Shown here one piece after another: positions 31,801 to 40,819 of a stretch of 64,000 bases of DNA. Source of the DNA: Phymatolithon calcareum. Its lineage: Eukaryota; Rhodophyta; Florideophyceae; Hapalidiales. The notes under the pieces were generated by a model that worked only from the letters and a program-made list of their open reading frames with translations, did not search any database and was not told the origin of the DNA. A program made the translations under genes and the position numbers. The DNA lies in assembly GCA_977006965.1 (NCBI GenBank), contig OZ345375.1, positions 1,736,001-1,800,000 of the forward strand, in the 5' to 3' direction. Numbering within the stretch: position 1 is the stretch's first letter; the number at the start of each line of letters is the position of its first letter.

Positions 31801-31942
31801 CGCAAGGCTTGAGAAGGCGACTGCAAATTTGGATCGAGTCCGTGAGGAACTTGCATTGGTTGCGTTGGGCGAGGTCGTACAAAAGCCGAAGAAGAGGTCG
31901 CGACGGAAAAGTCGACTGAACCCAGAGGATTTGGATGATTGA
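28808..31942 (+). CDS. MSP (VAP-like) domain protein with very long disordered acidic tail
   Basis: 1044 residues, single exon, ATG in an optimal context (CCGCCATGCC). Residues 1-135 form a major-sperm-protein domain as in VAP proteins, which bind FFAT motifs at the ER surface: note FPVTYKVKTTNTKHYAVRP, matching the VAP FKVKTTxPxxYxVRP core. The rest is unlike VAP: Ser/Lys/Glu-rich repeats of KESEK/KESDK type (about residues 375-425), poly-Ser runs, a polyproline run (about 858-867) after a basic RPHRRRRRKKK cluster, and a short coiled coil (IEQLRKLNARLEKATANLDR) near the C-terminus. There is no transmembrane anchor at the end, so it is not a classical tail-anchored VAP; it may act as a cytosolic scaffold. 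Convergent with the bL19m gene. Confidence 0.85.
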   Translation: MPAVRVDKDCFRFQGHGHGIASSDTLRIYNVSTFPVTYKVKTTNTKHYAVRPNLDVIESGSCTDVTIVHNSRLQIPVGPATDKFLLEVASVPDAPEGSPAFSATHFWDARKKALQEGSRRDKDVAAAAITVDAYHFRVEFTDSSDTYADRNDGRAAEDSDKSTALSTQSSWTAHVRATRNPSRTRTRNRSCAPKSKRPSSIGARTAKSRHTRRSQQIEVLDPEVDESPASNRSTGSTPTPGAAYSQDDPVLEGASRRRSSGKKSGIAPPQTTPAESPKDTDSPPHESGVESPHDEDKESAPPAQAIIELGSGKKEPGEEDVLDLPVESAKEMGDNVTVHKLGPGVTVEEAAEAIKQMDKEGGDSKYIIISQPKEDSESKESEKESDEKESDKVESEKKESEKVSDKKESEKVESEKKESDKKDGSDKEDSPPIVTVIVKKESTDSGSSTRSGKATPDGSGNDNDKENTVTSVGTGSLPKSDESNGSKQTVEKTGSSKSTSEKRSESKRTGSDTSEEKFRGGEDESKEKKEEGGGPSSDKSDEVEENLRKVAQALAMSSGNDDDKHMSSSSSSSDDEASKRAAIVTAVKEMFKSSSSSSSSETLHNGELAPTPPNERPTPAEIVNSRFGTEPSERSVSDLLDGSQGKSAMTGTVMTGQVNSEDCTSNHFYSNNGDSMSYGDMSGTLSTAPSGRHSDNRTYMNDSRSDSSFMRVGRRDFDDQLRHRRRGPPGPPGPWPFAGNPYNESERRFLGLPPRPSAFDRERRDIRDDFPNGDYRPAPSTLVKTYSDVQFADATRPPFYPPVVRAPTVRELQEHHERYGRAMDTPYNPRRHFGDDELTMFQGPRPHRRRRRKKKAQPPPPPPPPPPEEKDSSSSSSDDVPVVRFKPKKVADRRPTPMPSPSNSPPDESTTIIATVPGAKTNKEAKETVEKALQKIKVSMGGESDAGSDVSVVGSDGGDTRAKAVLNASGKKITLMPVSPLHSDGEEQNKIEQLRKLNARLEKATANLDRVREELALVALGEVVQKPKKRSRRKSRLNPEDLDD

Positions 31943-32803
31943 GTTACCATGATAGCATCTTTGTAGATAAGATAATCGAAACGGAGAAAGCGGTGTCTTG
32001 TGTGTTCCAACGCATGTACTTTTTTCGGCTCCTGTTGTAGAAGTTTGAGAAACTAAATGAGATTAGTTACATCGTTCGACAAGACTGCCTAGTACCCTTT
32101 GGGCGCAAGATGCGTTGAGTGCAGAGATGCTCAAGAGCGAAGAAGAATGCAAATCGAATACGCTGGAGAGCTCATTAGCTCCGTTCATACTTGAGAATGG
32201 AAACAGCTTCCATCCCCCGCAACGATTGCAAAGAATCGGATGAGCATGGGAAAACGATAGTAGAGTGTGCAGGGCGTCGACAAGATTGATGTCTCTTTCC
32301 GCCCGAAGTTTGATGCCGCAGATTGGAAACAGAATTGGAGAATGCCTATGTTTTGCAGCAGACTATGCTTCAGTGTTGGTCTTGAACAGCCCCCGAATAA
32401 GCTCGACCAGCTTTCGGAAAATAGAAGTCGGGGCTTATATCCGCGGATTTGTCGGACCCTGTCGAACCGAAACCAGATGCTGACCAAAATATATTTTGCG
32501 TTCCTTCGCAAACCTGTCCATGGGAAAAAGAGCAATCAATAACAGGACCTGAAAAGATTTTATTTCTGCGCACCGCGTCCTTTCATTAAGAAGGACAGTT
32601 TCCATACACATCACCGCCACCCTCCATCATACATTCTTCGACTTGGCAAGGAGAGCAATGTAAAAAAGAAAAGAAACAAGCATCGCTCCGAGGCAAAATC
32701 ACTCACCATGACGTGGCGATAGTAAAAGTCATTCGGGGCTCGTTATTCAGTTGAGCGGCAGGACATACCGCTAATCACTTTACGCACCGGCTCGACATCC
32801 GCT
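31943..32803. other. Convergent intergenic spacer
   Basis: Between the stops of the MSP gene and the bL19m gene. Short ORFs overlap on both strands near 32185-32620 and none is convincing. Confidence 0.5.
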
Positions 32804-33448
32804 CTATTTCCTTGTCGCGCTGTTCTTCTTAACCTTATCAATAAACGTAGACTCCCGCAACTTTCGTCCGCGTAGATAAAACAACTTGTTGCGTCTCACC
32901 CGTCTATTCCCAATAACCTCCGCGTCGCGAATAATCGGGCTATAGAATGGAAACGCTCTTTCCACCGGGACGCCGTCGAGTACATTTCGCAGCACAAAAG
33001 TACTACCGAGTCCGCGTTTCCTAATAGAAATGCAAATACCCGTAAATCGCTGCGTGAAATCAGGCATATTCGGGTTGGGTGCATACGTCACCTTGATGAT
33101 ATCGCCGGAGCGCGGATCGGGAACCTTCTTTGGAAACACCGCTCTTCCGCTTGCTATCATTCGCAACCCCTCTTCCTCATGCAGCGCATTGATCAAAGCC
33201 TTCGATCGGGCAAACGGGGAGCGCCGCTTCGGATAGACTGGCCGTGGCTCGCCGGGCTTTTCGTACGGCCCGGTGCAAAATCGATCGGATCGATTGCGGA
33301 ACGTTCGCAATGGGCCTAGCTCGGGTTCATCGCTCTCACGTGGTCCGCCGCCTGCTTCTGCTGCAGAATTGAAAAATGCCACTCGTGTGCGTTGAATTGA
33401 GCCGTCTAGTTGTCGAAGTAAACGAAGCGCGTTCGAGGTACGAAGCAT
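32804..33448 (-). CDS. Mitochondrial large-subunit ribosomal protein bL19m
   Basis: 214 residues. bL19 lies at the interface of the two ribosomal subunits. The first about 85 residues form an Arg/Ser-rich presequence (MLRTSNALRLLRQ) and a linker. The conserved domain follows: SGDIIKVTYAP (about 116-126), RFTGICISIRKRGLGSTFVL, RNVLDGVPVERAFPFYSPII and RNKLFYLRGRKLRESTF. These match the bacterial pattern GDxVxVxxxI...G..I...g.g...tfTvRk...gvGVER.Fp.hSP.i..i. The presequence makes a mitochondrial location likely; a plastid form would normally be plastid-encoded in red algae. Start ATG at 33448, single exon. Confidence 0.9.
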   Translation of the reverse strand: MLRTSNALRLLRQLDGSIQRTRVAFFNSAAEAGGGPRESDEPELGPLRTFRNRSDRFCTGPYEKPGEPRPVYPKRRSPFARSKALINALHEEEGLRMIASGRAVFPKKVPDPRSGDIIKVTYAPNPNMPDFTQRFTGICISIRKRGLGSTFVLRNVLDGVPVERAFPFYSPIIRDAEVIGNRRVRRNKLFYLRGRKLRESTFIDKVKKNSATRK

Positions 33449-33725
33449 CTTGAAACGATTTAACAGCGGCTTTTAGATCGAGTCCTTCCTAGGCTTTCTA
33501 AGCTCCATGAGCATCGACGGATCTGATATTTTTATTTAATTTTTACCACACGTGGCATACTGTACAAGGAGAGAGCCTCGGAATCCAGCGCGAAAGATGG
33601 ATAGGGCGAGGTCATTTCTTAGACGGTCATCTTACATTAAAGAGAAATTTTGTATAGGGTGGTTTTACTGTTATCTAGATGCGAAAGCGGATTCAGACTC
33701 AAGTTGGGAGCAGCAATTGCCAAAC
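33449..33725. other. Spacer with a possible diverged family B tail
   Basis: The sequence TATTTTTATTTAATTTTTACCA at about 33528-33549 resembles the core of family B tails, but flanks do not match. Confidence 0.3.
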
Positions 33726-35102
33726 CTATTCTTCATCTGATGAATCTCCGTTATGGATATACCTTCCAGGTCGAAATCTGCGCTTGCCTTTTTCCTTGTT
33801 GTGATGTGCCTGAAACTCAATGAAATCGTCGTGTGCTAACGACTGCACAACGTCTGCAATAACCAGAATTTCCTCATCATCGCTCAGCTCCTCACCTTCT
33901 CGTTCCATGCCTTTGCGCCTACGCCCTTTCCAACGCTTTATTGGCAACGTTCTTCTAGAGGACTTCTGGTCCTCCCTTTTCGACTTCTGTGCATTCACCG
34001 CTGCGTTCTCCTTCGCGTTTTCTTGGTTGCGACTTCTCCAATTATTGAAAGAGGCAAACACCATACTTGTAGACTTGGTGTCATCCGTCAATGGAGAAAT
34101 CGGCAATCTCTTCTCCAGCTCAGGAGAATTCCTCTCCCTATCCTTCGAAGAAATGTTAGGGTTTGGGCCAGGGTTGGCCGAATGCGATCTTCTGAATATG
34201 CTAATCTTCGGTTTCTCCTTTCCTCGGCTCTGACGGCGGGGTCTGTCTTTTTCCCTATCGCGATCACGGCATGTCTCTTTCGACAACGAGCAGACAAGAC
34301 TATTTTTCCAGCTTCCTTCTTTCGTCTCCTTATTCGAAGCGCCCTCCCTCCCAACCGATGCATCGATCGCTCCTTCCCCGTTTTGCTTGCCATAGCCATT
34401 GCATTTGCAACGCTTCCCGCACTTGTACTTGCATTTTCCATCTTCATTGTCCTTTCTCCCTGCAAGTGCTTTGAACAACTGACCGGAGAGTTTTGGTCTT
34501 GCAACAGGGGCCACTGTAGCATCCGGGGAAGCCTTGGAACCCCTTGACCAGACACGGGCTCCAAGATTCTTTGCGCGCTCGTTGCTCGCTTCTTCAACAG
34601 AGTCCACGTCTTTTCTTGTTCCAACTTCTTTGTTCACTTCAGTTTCATTCCTTAACTCTCCATCTTTTGATTTGCCAATGTCCTTCCTCGGGCTTGTCCA
34701 CATCGCGCTCGGGGCTCTGACTCTGTCCAGTAGAGACAATGATCTTGACACCGGAAGCAACCTCGAGCGTCCACCAGCAACACTATTTTGCATATCCACG
34801 GTCGCATCAGGTGCTGTCGTGGCCGGGTCGAAGCCCCAAGGCACATCAGCCGGCGTGGCGCCGTTCGGAGGACGTCGCTGAAGCACAAAACTGGAGGCCC
34901 TGATTCTTGGCAGAGAGAACGATGACTGTCGAGTTCTTGCACGAGTCGCTGCGTTCAGCGTCATGCGGTTGCTTGCAGCCCGTGCTCGTTCGCCGTCTGG
35001 ATCACTTCTACCTCGTTCTCCATCACTCCGGGCTCTTTGCGTGCTAGATGCATTTCGAGCTCGCTCCCCGTCTGGCGCAGACACGTCCATGTCGTCAGCC
35101 AT
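33726..35102 (-). CDS. Unknown basic, Ser/Arg-rich protein with a Cys-Lys cluster
   Basis: 458 residues from the ATG at 35102 (GCCATGGCTGAC, strong context); the frame is open 26 codons further upstream. The N-terminus carries imperfect repeats of DGERAR (three copies within 50 residues). Most of the protein is hydrophilic and predicted disordered, with many RS/RK clusters. Near the middle lies KCKYKCGKRCKCNGYGK, four cysteines in a lysine-rich stretch that could bind metal. The C-terminus has a more ordered acidic-hydrophobic helix (DDEEILVIADVVQSLAHDDF) and ends in DSSDEE. No family recognised. High coding quality over 1.4 kb without stop supports a real gene. Confidence 0.75.
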   Translation of the reverse strand: MADDMDVSAPDGERARNASSTQRARSDGERGRSDPDGERARAASNRMTLNAATRARTRQSSFSLPRIRASSFVLQRRPPNGATPADVPWGFDPATTAPDATVDMQNSVAGGRSRLLPVSRSLSLLDRVRAPSAMWTSPRKDIGKSKDGELRNETEVNKEVGTRKDVDSVEEASNERAKNLGARVWSRGSKASPDATVAPVARPKLSGQLFKALAGRKDNEDGKCKYKCGKRCKCNGYGKQNGEGAIDASVGREGASNKETKEGSWKNSLVCSLSKETCRDRDREKDRPRRQSRGKEKPKISIFRRSHSANPGPNPNISSKDRERNSPELEKRLPISPLTDDTKSTSMVFASFNNWRSRNQENAKENAAVNAQKSKREDQKSSRRTLPIKRWKGRRRKGMEREGEELSDDEEILVIADVVQSLAHDDFIEFQAHHNKEKGKRRFRPGRYIHNGDSSDEE

Positions 35103-35871
35103 GGCGTGACAAGCGCGTCTCCTTAGTCGTGCTTGTCTCGGGGACGCACGGCATTGGAAGAAATGTGGCACGGTAAGCAAGCGGGTGTGATGAAACTATT
35201 GCGTGGCTGCGACTGGGAGCACCATGATGGAATCTTGATATTATGCGAATGAATGATTTGAGATTCTGATTGTTTCCCCTTTTGGCAACGGCCCGGATAA
35301 AGAGCTTACCGATAGACGGAAGGGAATGCGGTTGCGAGAGTGTGAGGCAGGGAAAGTGCAAAAAGTTAAAAACGATCATTGAACGGCTATTTTCACGTTA
35401 TGTGCAGGGTCTTATGACTTCGTCCTGATCGATAGTTCACGGGCAGACATCATGCCTGATGGCTTCGCCTCAGGCTTTCTGTGGCAAGTCAGCACATTGA
35501 TATCCATGCCCGAAATCGCAACAATAATAGCCTTGCTTGTACCGCACGGCTCTGCAGGCAAAAAGGGATGGGCGCAGGGTAACTGGAGGTAGGAGTCCGC
35601 GTTTCAAGTGGCTCAATATCGCATTGCATCTTGTTCTTCATTTTTCAATTGATTAGATTCACTGCGCAACTCCTTTCTCTTGCTGCTCCGCTACGCATCT
35701 CTAATCACTAGGCTTAAAAACAAGGAAATATTACACAGAAAAGAGCCACAAGCCGAAATCATTTTCATGTCACCCACACCTTCCTCCTTGAGTTACTGCG
35801 CAAACGATCCATCTCAAAACATTTCCCGTCCCCAAGATAACGACGCACGCCGGCGACCAAACTCAGTCGTC
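35103..35871. other. Intergenic spacer, no gene recognised
   Basis: Lies between the RRM-like gene's stop and the ATG at 35102, both on the minus strand. No coding signal beyond short ORFs. Confidence 0.5.
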
Positions 35872-36891
35872 TCACTCGGGCGCATGCAAAAAGATGCATA
35901 AGGTCGGGTCTTGCAGCAGGAACTGCTCCAAGGAATCCTTTGCACTCCTGTACGACGCCGTGCTCGCCGTCCCGTAAACATCCCCCAGACTCGGCTGTGC
36001 ACCAAGAGCGACCTCTCTGCGACGGCGCTTCTTGCTCTCTGCGTCCTGCGAGTCATCATGCACGACGGGCATGAACCGAAACATTTTGCCACACCGCAAT
36101 TGCACAGACTGCTTGGATATCGCCCAGAACGCTGCGCGACACATTTCGCGACCCGAGTACACCAGCCAGAAGTTGCGAGCCGCCCCGCCGCGCGACACCG
36201 CTGTGCGCACTCGTAACGCTGGCGCCCCCAACGAGCGCAGTACGGTCTCCAACTCCGGCATCTGCATCTCGATGGGCGCGTTACGGAGCATGAGCGAATT
36301 TGCAAGACCGCCGTTCGCGACGACGAGGTCAGCCCGGCTATCGAACGCATTTCCACCGCCGCCACTGGGTGACGGAGTCACGGCCGTGCCAACCGGCGGC
36401 GTGTGCACCCGGGCACGAAGAGCGGACAGGTTCGGCGAGGCATGGATAGCCCGAAGCACATTCATGCATACGGATGAATTTGAAAAGGTTACCCAGGCAC
36501 GTGCACTCGGTGACGGCCCGCGGCCACCGCCTCTCCCGCCGCGAGCGGGGCGTATTTGCACATTGTGAATGACATCGGGGTTCGGCACTGCCTCAAAGAG
36601 CGCGCCGCGAAGCGCACCGTCACTGGCCAGATGCGGGGGGATAGCCCCGAAATAGAGCGTGCAGTTATCCCCGCCGCCGTTCCCACCGCCGGCGTATTGG
36701 GTAGAGCGCGGCCGCTTTTGGGAACCGAACTGATGAGCACTGGTCAGCGACGGCGGGGTTGGTTGTGCCTGGAATGGAGGTGTGTCATGAGGACCTCCAC
36801 CGTCATGTTGGGGACCTCTACCGCCGCGTTGCGCGGCCAGCATCTCCGCGACGGTGGCGTAGACGCGCCCGCCGCTTGCTGGAGCGCTCAT
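35872..36891 (-). CDS. Protein with two RRM-like domains, function unknown
   Basis: 339 residues, ATG at 36891. A disordered Gly/Pro-rich N-terminus is followed by a first RRM-like fold at about residues 75-150 (CTLYFGAIPPHLASDGALRG, later ARAWVTFSNSSVCMNVLRAI: beta1 and beta3-alpha2 pattern with aromatic residues). A linker carrying RGGRGGGRG repeats is embedded in this fold. A second, weaker RRM-like unit spans about 190-280 (MLRNAPIEMQMPELETVLRS ... FWLVYSGREMCRAAFWAI). The C-terminus has a basic nuclear-localisation-like KKRRRRE. This suggests a nuclear RNA-binding protein; the RNP1/RNP2 consensus is degenerate, so RNA binding is inference. Confidence 0.7.
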   Translation of the reverse strand: MSAPASGGRVYATVAEMLAAQRGGRGPQHDGGGPHDTPPFQAQPTPPSLTSAHQFGSQKRPRSTQYAGGGNGGGDNCTLYFGAIPPHLASDGALRGALFEAVPNPDVIHNVQIRPARGGRGGGRGPSPSARAWVTFSNSSVCMNVLRAIHASPNLSALRARVHTPPVGTAVTPSPSGGGGNAFDSRADLVVANGGLANSLMLRNAPIEMQMPELETVLRSLGAPALRVRTAVSRGGAARNFWLVYSGREMCRAAFWAISKQSVQLRCGKMFRFMPVVHDDSQDAESKKRRRREVALGAQPSLGDVYGTASTASYRSAKDSLEQFLLQDPTLCIFLHAPE

Positions 36892-37906
36892 GCTTGCCGT
36901 CGATGTCTTGGGAAAGATTGCTCAAAGGATTGACGAAGCGGAATGGGGATTCGGGGAAGTGCCAGCGCGCCAAGGCGGTGATTCTACGACTTATATGATA
37001 AGAAATCCCAAACGATTCATTCATTGGGTAGCGTTTCTGCATTCGGCATCTGATAGAGATAGTTGTCTCTACTTCAGTGGAGCTCTTAGAATATGTGACT
37101 AATAAAAATGAAGCACGTGTCCACGTGCTTCGTTTGCTCTTGCAGGACACGGACATGATGAATGATGATCAACCTCGCCAGCTAAGCGGCTTTAGATTCG
37201 GATGATCGTCTTCTCACATCCTCCGCGTGTTCACACCTGCTAGCACTGTACGGGAGAAAAAGTAAACGAACTCCCGGCAATCCCAACCAGGCATATAGTG
37301 GCGAATGAATTGTCAGGAAGATGAGTTCCAAGGAGCAAAATCCCCTAGAGCTACGAACAACGCGCTTTAATGTTGCTGGGGTGCTTCAAATGTTTGCGTA
37401 ACCTTAATTGCCAAAATAAACGGATAGGAGGCGAAAATGCACCACGCGAGACTGAACATTCAGTGACCTGGTACCCATGCAACTGTGGATTTTGTTAAAG
37501 GTGCAGTATCTCTTTGAGCATTTAGCTTGCCAACATAATTCCAAGTGATGAAAACGAAAACCGAGCTCTGAATCCTAGTCGTTATCACTACTTTTCCACA
37601 TGGCTTAGCAGTCGTCTTTCTCGAGAACTTTGCGACATCAACAAGAATCGAAGAAGAACTTTTATTGCTCGTCCGTAGACAAGATGCACGCCAATCGGTT
37701 CCTCGAAGTACATTAAACTTGTACTAAGATTTTTATGTCAGAACATCTTCTAACTATCGCCCAGGACGAGAAACAGAACATGACGACTTGGTGCGAGGGG
37801 ACTAAACCGACAGATCACATACGGCAAACGGTCTAGCATATAAACCTATGACTATCCACAGCTTCCTCCTTCGTCCAAGTCGCGCGTACAAATGCACAAA
37901 TAAAAC
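36892..37906. other. Intergenic spacer, no gene recognised
   Basis: Between the phycoerythrin gamma stop (37907) and the RRM-like ATG; both genes are minus strand. A short hairpin AAGCACGTGTCCACGTGCTT occurs at about 37111-37130 and could act at the end of a transcript. Confidence 0.45.
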
Positions 37907-38869
37907 TTAATACCGGCAGAACGCAGCGGCGGTGGCGGGCCACTTGAACAGCTGCTCTTGCTCGTGGTGACAGTTCTGTGCGTACAACTTGACCGCCGTG
38001 CGCGAGGCCTCATACTGCTGCCCAGTAACGGCGGCAGGCGACTGCTGCAGAGCACGGTACTCCGACGCAAGTCCGGCCACGCGCCTGTTCTCTGCGTCTC
38101 CTTTCGCGTACCCGTCCATGCATACACCGACAGGGAACACGCCCATTTTATACGCCTTAGCATTCAGCTGCATGCGGACACCGCTGGCAATGTAGTCCTC
38201 AGCGGTATTTCCAGGGGTGACAGTACGGTAGCAGGTACCCGCAGCCTCAGCCTTACCGGCCATGAAAGTGGCGGCTGACATCGGCATGCTCTTGAATTGG
38301 TCCTCCTCACGGGAGCAGTTATGGGCCATAATGAATGCACAGCGACGGGTCTCGTACATCTCATTGAGACGCACGTTAACGGGCTTCTGTGCCTGACGGA
38401 AGGCCATGGTGCGGTTGAACACTCGCTTTTCATAGGCCATGCCAGGGACGGTGCCCTCGGTGCACTTGGACGTGTAGTATCCGAAGGGCACTGCCGAGCG
38501 CTTAAACACCTGCATCATGCCCTTAGCGCAATATTCGTCGTACTTCATAAGGATCTTGGAGGCACCCGACGTCTTACCACAGGAGGCGATAGAGTACTTT
38601 CCGGCGAAAGACGGCTGATTGGGGTATTCGATATTAGCTGCGTCGAAACCGCCGCGCTTGTAACTGGCAAGCTTCTTCGGGCGGGAATAGTCAATTCCGA
38701 TCTTGCCAAACGTCTGGAACTTCTTCTGGAACGCATCGACGGCCATGGTGACTGTCGCCGGCGAACGCGGCTTGGGAGCAGCTCCGCAAGTCATTCCTTT
38801 GCTGAAGGACGAGGTGCCAATCTTGGCGGCGGTGAACATACCGTTAACGGCGAACGCGGGGGAATCCAT
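37907..38869 (-). CDS. R-phycoerythrin gamma subunit (bilin-bearing phycobilisome linker), plastid-targeted
   Basis: Sits in the central cavity of the phycoerythrin hexamer in red algal phycobilisomes, both linking hexamers in the rod and carrying bilins. 320 residues from the ATG at 38869 (MDSPAFAVNGMF, the usual start of red algal gamma chains). Residues 1 to about 42 (Ser/Ala/Lys-rich, ending PRSPATVTMA) are a transit peptide. The mature part is an internal duplication: ...NCSREEDQFKSMPMSAATF (185-202) matches NCHHEQEQLFKWPATAAAF (300-317). Cysteines at 97, 114, 136, 177, 185, 213, 250, 300 and 318 are candidates for thioether-linked phycoerythrobilin/urobilin. Single exon. This gene is the best taxonomic marker in the window. 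Confidence 0.95.
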   Translation of the reverse strand: MDSPAFAVNGMFTAAKIGTSSFSKGMTCGAAPKPRSPATVTMAVDAFQKKFQTFGKIGIDYSRPKKLASYKRGGFDAANIEYPNQPSFAGKYSIASCGKTSGASKILMKYDEYCAKGMMQVFKRSAVPFGYYTSKCTEGTVPGMAYEKRVFNRTMAFRQAQKPVNVRLNEMYETRRCAFIMAHNCSREEDQFKSMPMSAATFMAGKAEAAGTCYRTVTPGNTAEDYIASGVRMQLNAKAYKMGVFPVGVCMDGYAKGDAENRRVAGLASEYRALQQSPAAVTGQQYEASRTAVKLYAQNCHHEQEQLFKWPATAAAFCRY

Positions 38870-39540
38870 GGCGGGATGAGCTCGGGGGTAGGAAAAGCTA
38901 TTGAGGAGGTGATCGAGATGGTAGGGCGTGTGCGCTTTCGAACGATTGTATAGTGTCGTTCTTCTTGGTTGATAAGGAATGTCTTGACGGGGCGGGATTC
39001 CGGGAAGCGCAATTACATCAAGTTTGCATCTGGACGAGCTCGCTGCCGCACCCCAAGTAGTCCAGATATCTGCCCAAAAAACCAATCTTTTCAAAATGTT
39101 TGAAAACTATTTCAAATATTTCACTTGCCCTCCAATAAAAGTAGCTAGAAGAAAATTATTATTTTCTGTTTTTTCGCCACCAGTTTGGGATGACAGTCAA
39201 CGACTAAATTAGAAGTTGATATCAGCTGATGCATTTATCAATACATCCAGCAACATCAACGATCGTTGAGACATTCTCAAAACTTTGAAATATTTTAATT
39301 TTTCTGCAAAACATTGGCAGAATCAATTCATCTGTTACATAAGAAAGATCTGATGAAAAGGCCAGAGACCTCGTCTCACGTTATCATACATATTGATTTA
39401 TCAATGTAAAAAGCTGATTTAATCAGCATCGTTGATATTGATACTCATCGCGAATCTATCTTGCTGCTGTACTGTAGCGCAAGCAAGCTCCGCCTACCGC
39501 AATCGTCATCTGAGGAGGCTGCTGAAATCGCATTTGCGGC
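38870..39540. promoter_or_regulatory. Upstream region of the phycoerythrin gamma gene, then AT-rich DNA
   Basis: The first about 150 bp above 38869 should hold the 5' UTR and promoter (inferred from position). From 39080 to 39440 the DNA is AT-rich with TGAT/ATCA short palindromes, including GCTGATTTAATCAGC at 39413-39427. No gene. Confidence 0.3.
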
Positions 39541-39765
39541 ATGGGCGGTTCTGATGCCGGAACGACCAAAAATGCCGGCGATGAATCGAACAAGAAACTC
39601 GTCCCTCGCTCAATTGAGCCACGCGCTCACAGGTGCAACCGAGAGTTGGAGGAGGTTTTGAAAGCGTTCTTCGATTGGCCGATCCACATCAGGGAGCCCT
39701 GGAAAGCATTTGTTGCATGCATGCGAGACAACCACCCATCGGAGACGGAGAAGCCGAAATCGTAG
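39541..39765 (+). CDS. Possible small protein, 74 residues
   Basis: ATG in good context (CGGCATGGGC). The product is hydrophilic at the start, then EELEEVLKAFFDWPIHIREP-like (here ELEEVLKAFFDWPIHIREPW) followed by KAFVACMRDNHPSE. The second half reads like a genuine folded fragment. No family recognised. It lies in repeat-rich DNA next to a pseudogene, so it may be a gene fragment. Confidence 0.25.
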   Translation: MGGSDAGTTKNAGDESNKKLVPRSIEPRAHRCNRELEEVLKAFFDWPIHIREPWKAFVACMRDNHPSETEKPKS

Positions 39766-40092
39766 GATCGGCGGTATTATTCATCTCCTTTCCCGGTATC
39801 ATCGATCTGAAAATCAATTTTACTGTATATCTACCTTCGTTTTCTGCTCGTCTAGATCAGACTTGTGCGATTGGAGGTAATGAAGTAGCTTTATTGCTCT
39901 GCCGTTTGATGTCTGAGGGCTGGACGGGTTTCAACGCTTAGATGCTGCATCGCCAGGAAGCGCAATGTTCACGCAAGATTTGAACCGTCCTTAATTTTCG
40001 GCAGCAATCGCGACGAAACTTTGCCTTGACTACGTCGGAGCGGTGCAAATTGCAAGTTATCAAGTTAGTGAATTAAGCGCTCCCGGTCTGGA
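39766..40092. other. No gene recognised
   Basis: Short spacer between the small ORF and the amidohydrolase relic. Confidence 0.4.
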
Positions 40093-40690
40093 CTAGGCAT
40101 CTGCCTCTGTCTTCTCGTACTGTATCCTGCCCTTGACTGAAGTGATCAAAACTTTTGCTACTTGTATATGTCTTGGTCTTGTTTCAAGCCAGTTTCGGTC
40201 ACGAATAACGGAGTCTGCCTGATTCTCAATCTCTACGAAGCCTGCGTTACCTTAACAGAGGGTTCATGCCCCGTTAATGGTGGCCATCCGAATCACTTTC
40301 GCAAGGTCCTTACGTCGAATCGACTATCAAGTTACCAAGCGGATTCAGAGGCGATGCATCCCAATCGCTGGATATCGTGACGCGCACATCTGCATCCTCG
40401 AGTTCTGAAATTAGTAATACGCTGGCAGCCCGCGTCTTGCCAAAACTTGGGCTCAGGTTCATCTCGTATTGCTTGCTAACGCTGCACGGGGGTACCTGTA
40501 AATCGGCGACGACTCCCAAGTTTCTGATTCTCGCGTGCTCCTCTGGGCGCAGCACTAGGTAGAGTTGTGTAAGTCGATATCGTCGCACTCGGAGCGGGCT
40601 CGCTTTATCTATACCTAGTGCCATCAGCTCCAGGCTTCCAAGGAGCTGGAGACCAGAGGTGGGTTTTTGTAGTCCACTGAGTCGTGTCAC
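40093..40690 (-). pseudogene. YtcJ-like amidohydrolase (amidohydrolase_3), C-terminal fragment with stops
   Basis: The minus-strand frame reads EHARIRNLGVVADLQVPP, then TRAASVLLISELEDADVRVT and ISSDWDASPLNPLGNLI, matching the metal-site segment (SDWP/SDWDxxPLNP) of YtcJ-type amidohydrolases. After a frameshift near 40310 the reading continues VIRMATINGA, two stops, then GNAGFVEIENQADSVIRDRN and AKVLITSVKGRIQYE, the family's C-terminal ADxVVxDR...VKGRxxYE region, ending at a TAG at 40093-40095. The N-terminal half is missing. Cut off upstream near the LINE tail at 40771. Confidence 0.65.
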
Positions 40691-40770
40691 ACCAACAAGA
40701 AAAGAAAACCCCTTCAGGACAGAATCTAGTCAAAACCCCTTGGCCTTAGGAAAGTTGCCCCGAGCGTCAG

Positions 40771-40819
40771 CAGATGCGTTGGTAACTTTTAAATAAAAAT
40801 CTACCTTTCTTCTTCTTCC
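40771..40819 (+). mobile_element. LINE-like 3' tail, family B
   Basis: Reads CAGATGCGTTGGTAACTTTT AAATAAAAATCTACC and then TTTCTTCTTCTTCC, the family B core followed by its (TTC)n tail in plus orientation. It lies 80 bp from the amidohydrolase relic, so the insertion may have helped to break that gene. Confidence 0.6.

Noticed and set aside
34023-34624. ORFs of 174-178 codons on both strands
   Set aside because: Shadows of the unknown basic protein at 33726-35102.
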